Counted from the stretch's first letter, positions 12,590 to 26,581 are shown. The stretch: DNA of 64,000 nucleotides from Dasypus novemcinctus (GCF_030445035.2 NC_080682.1:32532770-32596769), one strand, 5' to 3'. A program made the numbers and translations. Notes: generated by a model not told the origin, from the sequence alone.

Positions 12590-13260
12590 CCTATTCATGA
12601 TCATGATGTCTTTTATTTTTTTCAATTAGTGAAGTCCTCTTTTATACTCTTAGCAGTGCTTTATATTTTCTTCATATAGTTTTAACACTTTTCTTGGTAA
12701 ATTTAGTGTTTTGGATTTTGTTATTGCTTTTGTTTTGTAAATTGTACCTGGCCTTCTATTATATTTTCCAAAGGTCCATTGTGGGAAGGCATGTTCAATA
12801 TTTTTTAATATTTTTAATAAGATATCAATTACACTGTAAAAACTACATGCCATTAGTTGTACATTTTTGTGACTTTTGCAAATATGTATTGTTTACCATC
12901 ATAAGAAACCTGATATATATCGATTCATCTCCTGAAAATATTCCTACATCTTTTTTAGTCAACTACTCTCCCTACTTCCAGGCCCTTACTAACCCTTACT
13001 AGTATCTGTCCCTATGATTTTACCTTTTATTAAAATGTCATATAAATTCAATTTATTACTCCTTTAAGCTGATTCTTTACATTTTGCATAATGCATTTGA
13101 AATTTGTTCATGTTTTTCTGGGTATTGTAGTTCATTCTTTTTTACTGTTGATTAGTACTCCAATTTATGGATATATTACACTTTTCTTATCCATTTCCCT
13201 TTTAAGATATATTTAGATTGTTTCCCCATTGTGAAATTTTCTTGAATGGCACAGAATAAT
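12590..13260 (-). mobile_element. Truncated L1 (ORF2 end and 3' UTR), antisense
   Basis: The part at 12,600-12,730 reads on the minus strand like the end of L1 ORF2. The part at 12,780-13,260 resembles L1 3' UTR, including a segment near 13,140-13,220 shared in wording with the other L1 ends in the window. No open frame survives. Confidence 0.55.
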
Positions 13261-15566
13261 TCCCCCTAATTGATAACTGATCATTCATTCCACATAGACA
13301 AAAAGGGTATTACATTTTATTACTCTGATTTTTATGATTTTATCCTCTATGTCCAAAACTTTCAGAAGAAACACATTTTGGATGTGTTATTCTGGGAGCT
13401 AGAACTAATATTACTGAGCAGACAGATAGTAATTATATGCAGGACACATGCAGACACATTAAAATTAAATAGGAGATATAATACATATTTTCATTTTGCA
13501 GGAAGGCATAAAGCTGAAACTTTCATATCCGTAACTATTGATGAGTATACTTGAGGTTGAACTGTTTCTTACTTTTCTTACAAGTACAAGGAATAAATTT
13601 CTTCTGAGCTGAAAGGAAAATTTATATAATGTAGATTATGGAGTACTGGTGAAAATTGTAAGGCATACTGAGAAGAATGTGTAGAAGAGGGACTAGCTAG
13701 AAAAGTCAGAAAATTTGCTTAAAAACCATTGAAAAACTAGGTCACACTGGAGTTTATAACTAGTGCAGTTGCCTTATAGCATATGATTGCACAATTTTCT
13801 TCAGCATCGCTTTACAATTAGGAAATTGGAGAACAGATGGTGTTAAAATTTATGTTTTTAATACTTCAGTTAGTGTAGAGTTTTACACAGAAGTACAAAA
13901 AGGTTTAATTTGACTTGATTTGTAAAGATTGCTATTTGTTCATGCTTTTTGAGATCCAAATAATTGTAAAAGTTATGCTAATTGTTTCTCTTTTAACCTA
14001 TAAATCTTTGTGAAGATAAGATAGTCAATGCATTAGTCAAAATCAGCTACATTTTGCTATTGTACCAAATGAATCCTGAAACCTCCATGGCTTAATATCT
14101 ATAATTTTATTTTTGTTCAGGCAAAAGGCACTGTGGATTAAAGTTCCATACAGGGCATTTTCATCCCATGTAGGTACTCAGTAATCCAGGTTGCTTCCTC
14201 TTAGTATTGTCTTCATAATGCATTTTCCAGGCTTCCTGCAGTAAGGAAATAGAAAGCTGAATACTAGCAAACTGGCTATTAAATGTTTCAGCTTGCATGT
14301 GATATTCATCACTTCTGTGAGCTAGTCACTTGTCCATTATTAAAACCAAGGGGAATGGACACGTGTTCCAAGCACATGGCTATTTGGTCATTAGAAAATG
14401 GATTGGACATATTGTGAAAAAAATGATCACTCTTTTGGAATGAATTCTTTACTAAATCTAGTATATTAATATAAATGAAACACGTATGTATACATACACA
14501 CATATGTGTATATGTAATTAATAAGAACAGGCACAGCTGTGGAGTAATTTGGGTTAATGCACTGCTCTCAAAAATAGAAGAGAAATCACTCAGATATTGG
14601 CAGGCATCTGCTTGGGCCTAATCTGGGTCCTCTGGTTTAATCTGGATTCTTTCTCTTAGAAGAGCAATGTAAATGACTCCATCTCAAGTAGTATACATTT
14701 GGTCTAAAATTTTCTATTCCAATTTGAATGTGCAGAACTTCTGCCTTGATTACACATATCATAATCTCTCTCCTGTGTTCTAGCTATTTCTTCCTATTAT
14801 CTAAATCTCAGATTCATCCAATAAAACATATTTTGGAGATGATGTGCAATACGGATGTCTTTGATGGAAATTTTTTCCACATATATGTTCTATCTGGGAA
14901 TATCAAGTGCAAGTTTGCACTATGCCTGTATCTGGAAATATATAATACCCATTCTATGCTCAAAACAGGAAAAATAATTTATTCCTGGCATTGCCCAACT
15001 TAAAATTCAAATGTCCTCTTGGGTTGTGGAACACAACAACATCAATTTTAGGAAGACAGGTGCCTTAAGACACTTCTCTTATTCTTCCAAACACATTCAT
15101 TTCTGGTTGATGCCTTAATATTGTGATTCCACAATATTAAGACTACCCTGAGTTCAGCAGCTGGAATTTCATCTATACATTTTCAACAAAAATTCTTAGC
15201 CATAAACCTTTTAATATATCTTAATTGCTCGGGCTATGGCTTCTATAATGTAATACACAAAGATTTGCAGATAATTTCTCTATAGCATATATAATGAAAA
15301 GAATTTTCAAAACTGAAAATTTTACATGAATCAGCAATGTCTTACTGATCAATAATTTGTACATGCAAAGAAATTTCTAATTGGAAGGGACTTCAGTAAT
15401 CCTTTCATTAAATATTGATATTTTATGAAAGGGGAACAATTTAAGATTCCTCAGACAAGGGGATAAATATATCTATAACAACATATACTGATTGCATGAC
15501 CATTAACTTTTGATTACCCACGTTTGATAATAAAATAAGATTTTTTCTTCCTCTAGTCTATTTACA

Positions 15567-16496
15567 TTATTTGTTACACAAGATTATGTTTTGGCTCCAG
15601 AGTTTCCTCATCGTATTTTTCACCTCTGCATTTCTAAGTGTGTAGATTAAAGGGTTTAACATGGGTGTTATCAAAGAATAGAATACAGCCACTGCTTTAT
15701 CAATGGGGAAGGTGGTCATGGGCCGAAGGTACACAAATGTACAGGGCACGAAGAATAAGACAACCACAGTAATATGTGAGGCGCAGGTGGAGAAAGCCTT
15801 CCGCCGTCCCTCAGAGCTGTGAGATTTCAGGGAGCAAAGGATAAGGATGTAGGAGGTAATAAGAATACAAAAACTGAGCAAACACATGACCCCACTGTTG
15901 GTCGCAACAAAAGGTGCTATAATGCTAGTATCTGTGCAGACGAGTTTCAGCAGAGGGTAAAGATCACAGAAGAAATGGTCAATGACATTAGGGCCACAGA
16001 ACGGCAACCATACAATGAAAAGGACTTGAATCAGAGCATGAAGAAGTCCCCCAGCCCAGGACAGGACCACCAAGATGACACACACACGACGATTCATTCT
16101 TATCATGTAGTGCAGAGGCCTGCAAATGGCCATATAGCGGTCATAGGCCATCACCGAAAGCAAGATAATCTCAGCTCCACCAATGATATGCTCCACAAAG
16201 AGCTGAGTCATGCATGCACTGAAGGAGATAGTCTTCTTCTTAGAGAGTAAGTCAAATATCATTTTTGGGGCTGTGTTAGAAGAGAAGGCGCCATCTTGAA
16301 ATGACAGGTAAGACAGGAAAAAATACATAGGGGAGCCCAGGGCTGGGCTGCTGGCAATTGTTACTATGATGAGTAGATTGCCTGCCATGGTAAGAAAGTA
16401 CATGATTATAAACACAAAAAACAGGAGTTTCTGCACATCTGGATTCTGCGTCAGGCCTAGAAAGATAAATTCTGTCTCGTTGTTCACTTGCTGCAT
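15567..16496 (-). CDS. OR4C-like: Olfactory receptor, family 4 (OR4C-like), intact
   Basis: This is a seven-helix G-protein-coupled odorant receptor expected in the cilia membrane of olfactory neurons. The 309 residues are normal length. Visible landmarks: N-glycosylation site NET at 6-8, GN at 39-40 (helix 1), PMYFFL at 56-61, Cys95, [10 protein letters not shown] at 116-125 (end of helix 3), Cys167/177/187 in the second extracellular loop, SY at 215-216, KAFSTCASH at 233-241 and PMLNPLIY at 278-285. The [18 protein letters not shown] loop is typical of OR4C receptors. An in-frame TAG two codons before the ATG fixes the start. Coding is one exon. No motif is damaged, so it is probably functional. 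The exact orthologue cannot be named by eye. Confidence 0.95.
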   Translation of the reverse strand: MQQVNNETEFIFLGLTQNPDVQKLLFFVFIIMYFLTMAGNLLIIVTIASSPALGSPMYFFLSYLSFQDGAFSSNTAPKMIFDLLSKKKTISFSACMTQLFVEHIIGGAEIILLSVMAYDRYMAICRPLHYMIRMNRRVCVILVVLSWAGGLLHALIQVLFIVWLPFCGPNVIDHFFCDLYPLLKLVCTDTSIIAPFVATNSGVMCLLSFCILITSYILILCSLKSHSSEGRRKAFSTCASHITVVVLFFVPCTFVYLRPMTTFPIDKAVAVFYSLITPMLNPLIYTLRNAEVKNTMRKLWSQNIILCNK

Positions 16497-16524
16497 GATC
16501 TAGTTTTGCATTTGGATAATCGAT

Positions 16525-16550
16525 CTGTCTGCAAATAAAAGAGGGATTTT
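16525..16550 (-). promoter_or_regulatory. Candidate splice acceptor for the receptor coding exon
   Basis: On the minus strand a pyrimidine-rich run (CCCTCTTTTATTTGCAG) ends in AG at 16,530-16,529. The exon would begin at 16,528, leaving 32 nt of 5' UTR before the ATG. Olfactory receptor genes usually have one or more upstream noncoding exons spliced to a site like this. The upstream exon and promoter were not located. Confidence 0.5.
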
Positions 16551-16709
16551 GGTGTTGGTAGATTAATTTTGAAAGAGACAGTATATTTCCCGGGTAATTT
16601 GTTTCTTTTAAGTATGATGATAACCCAAGCAGATGAGCCCTAGACTTAATCATATACTCTTTTTTTAATCATATACTCTGTTGAAAACATAGCTTACTTT
16701 TACAACCGT

Positions 16710-16734
16710 CCCCCCCCCCCCACACACACACACA
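16710..16734. repeat. C-run and CA microsatellite
   Basis: Twelve consecutive C are followed by seven CA units. It lies about 200 bp upstream of the receptor coding exon and is likely to vary in length. Confidence 0.9.
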
Positions 16735-19700
16735 AGGACTGTTTATGACTGTTTCCATGCAAAGCACATTTCCTGCAATCATACATGGCTGAATACTCTC
16801 TTATTTATGCCACAGGGTTTTTTCACAAATAAAAAGAATAAAAAGAGGATGGTTAAGGACAAGCAGAGGACTGAATTCATGAGCATCTGCATTCCTTTGG
16901 TTCTTTTTTTCAGTCATTCAGACTGATGAGGCTAAACTGCAGTTTCTCAGCCTTTTTAGTTTTAACTTGTTTCAGGATGACTATCAAACATCAGAAGAGT
17001 TCAATTTAAAATTAGAAATAATGTAGCCACATTTAAAACTCAAGTGAACTGGGTGAATACTTGAGAGGGCAGAAAAATGCATATCATTGAAACAGAATTG
17101 CATAAGAATTTCATAGATTCCTTATCTAACAACTCTCCAACAGTGGTATCTTGATGCCATGCAATATTCCCTAAATTTATTTGTAACTTTAGGATGGTTT
17201 GGAGGAAATTTTTTCATAATAAACTTCCTAGCATTTTGCAGTTCAACACTCAATCTAAGGAAGTTACGAAACATTCTGTGAACCTGTTCAGAAAATAGAT
17301 ATTTTAATATTAGAACATAAAAACACCTTAATTAATTGGTCAGAGCATGTAATTTAGGACTGATAGAATATATTTTTATTTTGTTTTTACTGAAAAGTAG
17401 CTGGGTAATGTCCTGTATTGGCCTTAGTCTCATTGAGCCATATCTCTTTCATATACAATGTAGGAAAATTTGGGAATGGCATAGAGAAATTGAAAAACAT
17501 AATTATTCCTTATGTCAAAGTTTGTATCCTAAAGGTTAAAATATAATTTTCCACACATTACAACATGATTATTAAAAAATCCAAAAAGAGAAAACCTTAA
17601 CACACAAATCTTAACTCTTATGCTTGAAATAATTCCTTATTATAATATTAAGAGAAAAATAAGTAAACAATGACTGAATATAAATGAAATAAGTACTCAC
17701 CAAGAGGTGTTTTGAAAAACAATGAACTCTATGTGGAAAAATTTCTATGGGGAAATCAATATATCAGGCAATAGAAAAATATAAGATAGATTAATTCAAA
17801 AGTCTATTGATATTTAAAGAAACACTTTAAAGCAATGAATATTAATAGGCTCAATTAGAAGCATATAAGTCAAATCCCAGAAAGTCATTCATAAACAATA
17901 TTTTAAAAAATAATATGTATATTTCAGTGTAGTAGAATTTATTCATTCATTGGTAGGTATTTACCAAAATGATGTAAATTTAGCCTATATATATATATCA
18001 GTAGGATAAAAATTAATAAGAACACAGAACTGTATCAAAATAACAGGATACTCTAATGTAAAATAAAGAATATAGTTAATATAATTAAAATAGGAATATT
18101 TCATCATTAATGCTAATGTACCATGATAACGCATGCTGTCTATATTATGAAATGTTCATATAGGAACTTTGTATTTTCTGCATGATTTTTCTGTAAATGT
18201 ATAATTTCTCTAATTAAAAACAAAACAGAGAAACACCTAAGCCCAAGTAAATTTCTTCTTGATATCAATACCACCTAAAAGGAAATAAAAGCAGAAAAGT
18301 ATTGCATGTATTAAAATTTAAAACATCAACCTGCTGAGATACAGAAAACAGAAATAAATTGTAACATCTTTGGATGAGAAAGATATATTATGCAAATATG
18401 AAGTGATATAAAACACAGCACAGACTGATGGAACAAACTTGAAATTTATTTGTCACAGTTAACAGAAAACTGCAACTATAGAAATATTTGCAAATATAGA
18501 AAATATCAAATATACACTATTATAAAGAGGAGGCAAAAATAATGAAAAGGTGATTCTTATGAAAAAAAGTTACACATCTGAACTACCCTCCATTTCATAA
18601 GCTCTCAAAGAAATGCAATTTAAAATGTGGAATATTTTTTACTGGTAAATTAACAAAGATGTATAAGACCTCTATTAACCAGTGCTTGTGAGTGTGGGTT
18701 GATAGTTAATTGTTTGAAAATAAAAATGATTTTATATAAAGGGACTTTTTAAGTGGTTATATACCTTGGTCCAGTACTCCTTATTCTTAGGAACCTAGTC
18801 TAAAAAAGCAATATTGGCAAAACTTATGCATACCTATTGTATTTCACAATTTTTTCATAATATTGAAAATGTAAAATTCATAATGCCTACAAAGATGAGG
18901 AGTCAAATCAATTATGATTTATAATTATGAAATTTCAGGTGGACAAAAAGATATATGCAATAAATCGTATTATGTGGAGAGGTTATTTTAGGATAATAGT
19001 GAGTGGAAAACTGCAGATATAAAATGGCATTTATAATTGCAATGGTCTAAAATGATATATAATAGAAATGACTCTAAAAAGACACTAAAGTCTAATAATG
19101 CTTATTTGAATTATCAAATATGGAGGAATTTCATTTTCTTTTTTTAAATCAGTTTTGTGATCCCAGTTTTTTTTTTAATAAGGAGACTATATTGCCTATA
19201 TTATCTTTAAAAGTAATTAAATAAAAGTTTTACTTTTTTTCAATGGTCTGGCTCCATAATAACTCAAATGACTGCTTTTATGAGTATATAAAGCTGGCCA
19301 TATTCAAGATATATGATATTAGTATATATATTTAGATCCAACTTACCTGTAAACTGAAGACTCTTTTGTCACCTTGGAAGAAAAATAACAGTAAAGACTT
19401 TACTGGTTGTACCTTACTCTCTGACACATTAAGACAAGTTAGAGGCTCAGTCTTTGACAATGCATCTTACCTTTAGAAAACACCTTGCATGGAGCTTGCA
19501 GTCAGTGAACAATCACCAACTGCTGTTTTGCAAGTTGATCCATTTTACCTTAAAGTATAGTAATTACTTCCCTCAACTACTGATTCAGAAATGATTGCTT
19601 GGAGAAACTTCTTAGGTAGAGCAGAGTTCATGGGAAGAATTTGTTTTTGTTCTATGAACCCATATTAGCTTGTTAAAATGGCTTACAAGTTTCCAATCTC

Positions 19701-22380
19701 AGATAATAAAGTTCTTTACTCAGAAAATTTCCAAAGTGGCAAATTGTTGAGGAAAAACTACTATTTTTTGGAGGACATCTTTCCAGGAGCCTTCTACCTG
19801 CACATTTGCTCTTTGGCTTTTAAATGACTACATATGAAGTATAACATAGAGCCAATTGACATTAGTTCAAACCATATTTAAAACACAGAAAATAGAAATT
19901 TATGTTAAAGCAGAAAAATTATAGATGGACAGGGTCAACTACAGCAAATGCAGTTGCCTTGGAGTAGCAGGTTCCTAATTTCACCTATTTTAAGACTTCT
20001 CTTAAGAAATCTGTGCTCAGCCTAGAGTTAGTTTCTTTTTCCTTTGAGATCCTGGATCCACGTGACTTGGAAACCCAGAGTCGGTATCTGTTAATTGTGG
20101 TTGCCTATGCTTGTGTGTTGTTCCAGGTTCAGGTGTCCCCAGAGTCTGTCCTTTTCAACATTTTGAAGTGTGACTTCAGGTAAATACTTAAATTGATATT
20201 ACTTAAGGATGTTCTGAATTTTCAGCTCCCAAAGGATTAGAAATATTAGCTTCAGCCAAGATGGCAACCAAACCAAACCATCCTGGTCTCCCTTTTGGCT
20301 TTGGCATGGGTGACCTTGCTGGGGAAGAAATTCATTTAGGCTGGTTAGGTAGATTCTCTATTGTGGTAGTTTGAAAGTGCCCTTGGAATCTGGTACATAA
20401 AAGTCACAGAATGTTTTAGTGTGAGGAGTATGGGTCAATAAACTAATCAGAACCTATAAAACTGCCCTAATAATATCTGTCTCAAAGAACAAAAAAGAGG
20501 TCTAAGCATGTGAAATAATCTAGATAAATGCAAAATCATTATCCAGTTATTAATTCACTGAGGATGGACACAAGCAGAGATATCTGCTGTCTAGTATTAA
20601 AAATGAGAATCATTTCCAAGAGCAAGAACTTTGGAATACAACAAAATTAATTTCCTGAGGCTGTCTCTTCTACTTACTAACTATGTGAATTTATGCAAGC
20701 AACTCAACCCCTTTATGTCTCAGTTCCTACCCGCCAAAGCAGATGATAAGGTTCTAATCTCATAGATATTTTAGGATTATATATGATAATGCATGAACTG
20801 TGCTTAGAATGTTGCCTAATACAAAGTAAAGGCTGATTATTTGCTCTTATCACCTTTTGTACAGGAATTGAAAGCTCAAAGTGCTACTGAACAATTTTAT
20901 TGCAAAAACTGTATAAACTCATTTAGGTAACTTGCTTTATTTTTCTCTATACTTTGTAGCATTCAGGAAGAATGCTGACATTAGGAAGGAAGAAATGCCA
21001 AGTTTTGTCGTATTCAATACTGATCAATGATTCATAATAATGCAAAAATCTTCTGAATGCTGTGTCTTCACTGAAATACCTGATAGTGATGTTGAAATTC
21101 CCTGAAACGTTTACTGGAGTTAAAGGAAATATAAATACTTTGCAAATTAACATATAACTAGCACTTTTATGTATCAGTCATTCTGATTTTATGAGAAATA
21201 TAGTTCTTGTACAATCCCATCCTGGCAATATTAGTATTTCCATTTTGTATACAAGAAAATTAATCATTAACTCTGAGCATGTTTTGGATAAGATTTATAT
21301 GCTAATAATTAATAAAGCTTGGTTTGAAATCAAAACTGATCTGAATTCGAAGCTTGAGATCGAATCAATATGCTATTTTACCTCAACAACCTCAGATGCT
21401 ATTATGTGTCTCATCCACTGGATGTGATGGGAGAGAAATCCTTAATCAAAGTAGCTCTTGGTTCTACTACAAGGGGCAGATAAGTATTCCTCAGATAGAT
21501 CCCATGTATGAAGTCAATCAGGAAAGGGAAGATGGAGAAACTGGAACATCTTGTAATTTACTTTCCTACCTCTTGAAAAATCTAGAGGAATTGCCTAAGC
21601 TCCATTCACACAGCTTTGATTTCGGAATTTCTTAGAGTCTACAGGGTGGAAGGAAAGTGTAAGTAGAAGTACAGATTTCAGAACAGCGACCTCCTCCACA
21701 TGAATGACATATGGTAAGATTCTAGAGAAGTATGAACATATCTAAATTTACCAGTACTGCTATGACAATATCTGACAATTAGTTGCTTAACAAAGAGGAT
21801 TTACTGGAAGTCAATAATCAAGATATCTGCAAGGTCATACTCTCTAGGAGTTGGTAGCATTGTAGCTATGGAAACCCTCAGTCTCATGACTCTGTCACTG
21901 GTATCCTCCTGTGGCTTACTTTGGCTCTGGCATTTCTGATAGGTTCCATATTTCCCCATTCCATAAGGCCTCCAGCCATGGGAGTTAAGGCCTGTCCTCC
22001 TTAAATTTTGTCACACTGTATCTTCAAAGATCCTTTCACAAATGAGTTCACATCCTAAATTTTTCAAAGATATTGTTTACAAATTGGTTCACTCAGCCAA
22101 GATCATGGATCAAGATAAAGAAAGTATCTTTTCTGGAGTATATCATTCAATCCCCAACAACAACAAAAACTTGAATCTGGATCTGATTCCCAGTTCTTCC
22201 ACCTACTATTTATATGACTCTATGCGTGTGTTTTAATTTTCAAGCTTGTAAGTTAGTTTTGAAAAAATTAAGTAATTGGAATGTACAACAATAGATAGCA
22301 ATTGAAATCATCACTGAGTGTATTTATGCATAGAAAATATTTGAAAATATTGTAGGAATTGAATTGAAAGAAAAGTTTTG

Positions 22381-23609
22381 ACAGTATATGTATCTACTAC
22401 TATTTTACTGTTGGTTATCATTTATTGAATTCTGAATAATTTTTGTGATCTTATACTTCTTTGTGCTTCAGTATCTTCTGCAAAATCACAAGTTGCAAAA
22501 TATAAGACTCTTAAAATGATCAAATAAATCTATAAAAGCAGATGGGAGTAAACACCATTTTTTAATATCAGTGGATATAAACCAATACAGGAGAGGGAAT
22601 TATAGGATAGAAATAGGGTAATCAATAGAGGCAGGTTGAGTGAGACAGATAAGATTAATTGTTCACAGATTTTTTTTTTATCAGACTCTGTTTTGTTTTG
22701 GTGTAAATGATTATGAATTAGAAGGAAAGTTAAGTCTATTCCCAAAGTAAAGGTATGAATGTGGATTGAACTAAACATGGATTAGACTAAACACATTATG
22801 GTAATGCAATTCTCCTTTCCAGTTAAGACATAAGGATAGGCAATTGATAAGATTCTAGCCAATATAAAAAGACAGAAAAACTCTCTCTTTTTCCTGAAAT
22901 ATGCTCTTATGTTCTTAAAAACAGAGCTATTAGGAGAATTTTCCTTTTCTGAACAAAGTCTTCCAAAAGTGATTCTGGAATTTTCACCTATCAGTGGACA
23001 TGGGCTTTGAACTTCAAAGCTTTTGAACTGACCAATTGAAAAATTCATTTCATTTTAAAGACAATCAATTGCTTTGTACTAGATTTTATTTGAAACTGCT
23101 TTTATTACTGAAAGAAAATGACTTTATTTTCAGACCTGAAATATCCATACATCCTGGGTTATGTCTTAACTATTTCAGCAGGACATGAACAAAAGTGTTC
23201 CCTTATTCAATAGAAATCCAAATGCGAGTACATATACTAAGGAACCCCACTGCATAGATAATCAGATGACTTCTTTGTATTTCAGACTTATATTAGATCA
23301 ACTTGAGATGTTTTCTAACCCTGTAGCTGAATATAACAGTCTCAAATCTGTTAGTGGAAAATGCATAGCAACCCGTGTGGTTTACAGAGGGTAGCTCAGA
23401 TTGTAGGACCTGCAGTCAATCTAGAAAGTAGCAAGTGTCCCTGAGGTTTTACTGCTATTTTTATAGTGCATTTTTCTTGATTGTACTCACCTACTTACTG
23501 CATTTTTATTTTTCCTAGAGCTCTAACAAAGATGGCCTTGCCAGTTTCTGCAAGTTTCTCAATATTCTGTAGGTAACAGAATCCTGGTACATTTCACTCT
23601 ACTTAGTTT
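22381..23609. other. No gene recognised
   Basis: AT-rich sequence without a coding or repeat signature that I can name. Short open frames at 22,530-23,048 on the minus strand resemble nothing known to me. Confidence 0.3.
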
Positions 23610-24110
23610 GTCGACCATTTGTTGGTCCAACCAGACATCTATGTTTACATTTTTCAACATTTTTCAAAACTTTTTCAACAATGGTTTCTCTATTTTGCAT
23701 TTCCACCAGCATGGAAAAGGGTTCTAATTTCTCTACTATCATGCCAATATTTGTTACTTTCTCATACATATATACATATATTAAATTTAAACATAACCAT
23801 TTGAGTGTGTGAAGTAGTATTCTGTGGTGGTTTTGATCTCCATTACCCCATGGCTAATGATTTTGAGCAACTTTTCACATAATCATTGACCATTTGTATG
23901 ATTTCTTTGGAGAAATGTCTTTCCAAGTGCTATGCCCATTTCTAATTGAGTTGTTTGTCTTTTATTTTTGAGTTGTAAGAGCATATTGGCATATATGAGA
24001 TACAAGATTATTATTAGATATAAGATGTGCCAATATTTTCTCCTTTTACATGGGTTGTCTTTTCAATTTCTTGATAAAGTTCTTGATGTGCAATTTAAAA
24101 AGTAAAGGCC
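23610..24110 (-). mobile_element. L1 3' fragment, antisense
   Basis: The wording TTTTCTCCTTTTACATGGG near 24,037 recurs in the L1 piece at about 58,050. The sequence is typical of the end of ORF2 and 3' UTR of L1 read from the other strand. No coding potential remains. Confidence 0.7.
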
Positions 24111-24849
24111 TAGTATAGGGATCAGTCATTAAAGGACACTCTTCATTATTAATAAAACCCATTTGTGATGATGAAAAGGGAAGCTCAGACCCCTCCACCT
24201 TTCTGTACTTTCCATTTAACTTCTACTGATCATAAATATTTCCCTTCTGACCAAGCTCCATCCTTTGGTGAACCTCCACTCTAACAAAGCTGAGAGTGGC
24301 CTAAGTTAGCTAGAGAAGAGAGGGCAAAAAATGTAGCTCAGGATACTAGTGCTGGGTAGAATTGTGCAGGCTGTGGCAAGTAGGCTTTCTCTTTTTCTGT
24401 ACTCCTTTGATTATAGAAAATAATTTGATTAAGACAATACTTTCTTTAACTTATGATCATCGTGCAAGGAAGAAGACAAAAAGAGAAAATGGACCTCTTT
24501 TACTGGAATAATATTTATGATTACAAATGAAATAAGGCAATTTTATCAACCAAAAGTCAACCTTGGCTTACACAACTTCTTCTCTATCATGGATACTGAG
24601 ATCTATACTTTATTCAATATCAATAATAAATATATATTCTGACAAAAAAAAAAAAAAAGGAAATCATTGCCTAAACCTCAGTGCTCCTAACTTCACCCTG
24701 CATTGTTCATCAGAGCCAGTACTGCCTCACTGGTGGGTAAAATGGCATTACAGAATTCTTAAAGGACCTTCTATCTGTGGAAGTCATCGCTCCACCATCT
24801 CTACCTATCATAGCCCAGTGGAGCCAGTGAAATAGTCAAGCAGAGCATG
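24111..24849. other. Unassigned, possibly upstream part of class III provirus
   Basis: No gene is recognised. A 14-15 bp A-run sits at 24,643-24,657. The 3' part from 24,660 may belong to the provirus that becomes recognisable at 24,850, but no RT motif can be read. Confidence 0.3.
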
Positions 24850-26320
24850 GCAGCCTCTCAGTACTTGAATGCAGAAGTGCACTTTTTAGTACCCAGGGTC
24901 ACAGACATTGGGTAATGTGTATATTGGGTCAGCATATTCATCTCAGTATCCTCTAGTAACCTCTGTTTTCAGGTGACTCAAAAAGCAGTTACTTTCCATT
25001 GAGGCACAGAGGAGTTGAAGGACATACAAAAGGTAAAATTGGCTGTTTCAGCCACCTTGCTTAGAGAATATTTAGAGTCTGTATCTCCAGTTAAGCTGAA
25101 GGTCTCTGCCACATAGACCCATGCTGACTGGTCCCTGTGTCAGAAAGATGAAGTAAAAAATTCAAGGAAACCTATGTTCTTGGAACAAGAAGACCCCAGA
25201 CCCACCCAATCATTACTCCACATTTGGTAGTAACTTAGAGCATGCTATTGGGCCTTGACAGAATAGAAAATTTTACTTAGAGTTCCCAGGCACTCCTGAA
25301 GTCAAAGATCTCTATGATGTTCTGGGTCCCTGGTAATCAGTATCCTTAGTATTGCAGTGTACAACACAGTATCATCAAACGGAAGTGTTAAGATCAGAAT
25401 CATGATTTCTGACTCCCAGGGAGTAACATGATTGTATGACCAGGTGGTGGAGGTCACCAGTGATCAAATTCTGTTGCAACCCCAGATGACTGCTCTTCCC
25501 TCCCTGCATAGGCATCTTGGGGACCCCAACTCAAGGATGCACTACTAGAGTCTCAGCACTGGTTCACTGATGAATTGGCCAAACTGAAACCATCCAATGT
25601 CCATTGGGCAGCATCTGCTATTTTCCTTGGCTCAGGCAGATTATATTCTCCATTTGCACCAGTAGAACACCCATTGTAAATGACCTATGTGCTGTTATCA
25701 ATGGCTTAGCAATCTGGTCAAGTACATGGAAGGAATGTGGTTGGAAGGAAAATGATTCCTCGTGTAAGGAAGGAACTTTTGGAAACAATTGATAGTGTGG
25801 AAGGGAACCATTTTTCTTACCCATTTTGATGCACAAGGCAAGGCCCTATTTAATTTGAATATTATTAGAAAGATTCAAATGATAAAGGAAGCAGCAAACT
25901 GCTTTTCATCCCCAATATGTCTGGACATTCCCCCTGAGAGAGAGGCAGAGGATGAGTCCTGTCCAGAAGGACATGACATCCATGAAATAGCTGAATTTCC
26001 CTGGCTACTTCTGTTTCTGAATGGATCCACCACTGAACTGGACATGGAGTTTCTGATACCATGAAATTATTAGTAAAAAATCATGGAGTAACCTTTCTCA
26101 TTAAAATAGACCCAAGTGGCCATTTACAAATGTGAATGATGTCACTGTAAACTAGAGACAAAAAGGCATTTAGAAACTATTCCAGATGGACCACACTGGG
26201 CTGGTCATGGCAAGTGATTTACTTTGATGTTCTCACTCCATTTCAAGGTGTGTCCTAGGCTTTGAAAATGGCAGACTCCTATTCACGTCACAGTATTGAA
26301 TTTCTAGTTCTACCTAAGGA
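24850..26320 (+). pseudogene. pol: Class III (ERV-L/S-like) pol remnant: RT end, RNase H, start of integrase
   Basis: On the plus strand, a stretch near 24,973-25,060 (VTQKAVTFHWGTEELKDIQK) matches the RT connection region of class III ERVs. RNase H follows: HWFTDELAKLK near 25,560-25,592 keeps the first catalytic Asp but has lost the Gly-Ser after it, and INGLAIWSSTWKECGWK near 25,697-25,747 is the later RNase H block. Integrase-like sequence starts after about 26,060. Many stops and frameshifts show great age. The frame is cut at 26,320 by the class II element and resumes at 29,891. Confidence 0.65.
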
Positions 26321-26326
26321 CTCGTC
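26321..26326. repeat. Target site duplication, left copy (CTCGTC)
   Basis: Directly abuts the TG of the upstream LTR and is identical to 29,891-29,896. Six base pairs is the usual size for betaretroviral integration. Confidence 0.9.
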
Positions 26327-26368
26327 TGCGGCGGCTTGCTCGGTCGGTAGAGGTGGGGTCTGGCTGCG

Positions 26369-26581
26369 GACGAGGGGTCGGTCCAGCTCTGGACGAGGGG
26401 TCAGTCCCGCTTGGGACGAGGGGTCGGTCCCACTTGGGACGAGGGGTCAGTCCGGCAGCAGACGAGGGATCGGTCTCACAAGGGGTTGCGCGGTTTGGCT
26501 GACGGGGTCGCCCGGCGAAGCCGGCGACGAAGGGGTCGCCCGGAGAAGCCGGCGATGAAGGGGTCGCCCGGAGAAGCAGGC
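26369..26581 (-). repeat. U5 minisatellites in 3' LTR: 23-bp x5 and ~28-bp x3
   Basis: Five 23-bp units (each beginning GACGAGGG on the plus strand) fill 26,369-26,483. After an 17-bp spacer, a 25-bp and two 28-bp units (core GGGGTCGCCCGG) fill 26,501-26,581. Confidence 0.9.

Larger units (their letters stand above)
13500..22380. repeat. Olfactory-receptor duplication block, copy 1
   Basis: Flanks of the receptor gene match the sequence at 44.0-51.65 kb in the same order and orientation. Examples: 13,860-13,940 with 44,520-44,610; 17,700-17,850 with 47,340-47,530; 18,590-18,720 with 47,875-47,990; 19,955-20,110 with 49,625-49,810; 20,980-21,180 with 50,715-50,930; 21,380-21,560 with 51,070-51,290; 22,160-22,240 with 51,465-51,550. 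The copies are clearly diverged, with many indels, so the event is old. Apart from the receptor no gene was recognised in the block. Confidence 0.7.

Noticed and set aside
13270..13554. 94-codon plus-strand frame
   Set aside because: No recognisable domain, AT-rich composition, and adjacent to L1 remnants; it looks like a chance frame.
15819..16250. 143-codon plus-strand frame
   Set aside because: It is the antisense shadow of the olfactory receptor.
26369..26581. Regular 23- and 28-bp repeats resembling a CRISPR array
   Set aside because: Units are directly adjacent without unique spacers, lie inside an LTR, and the host is a mammal.
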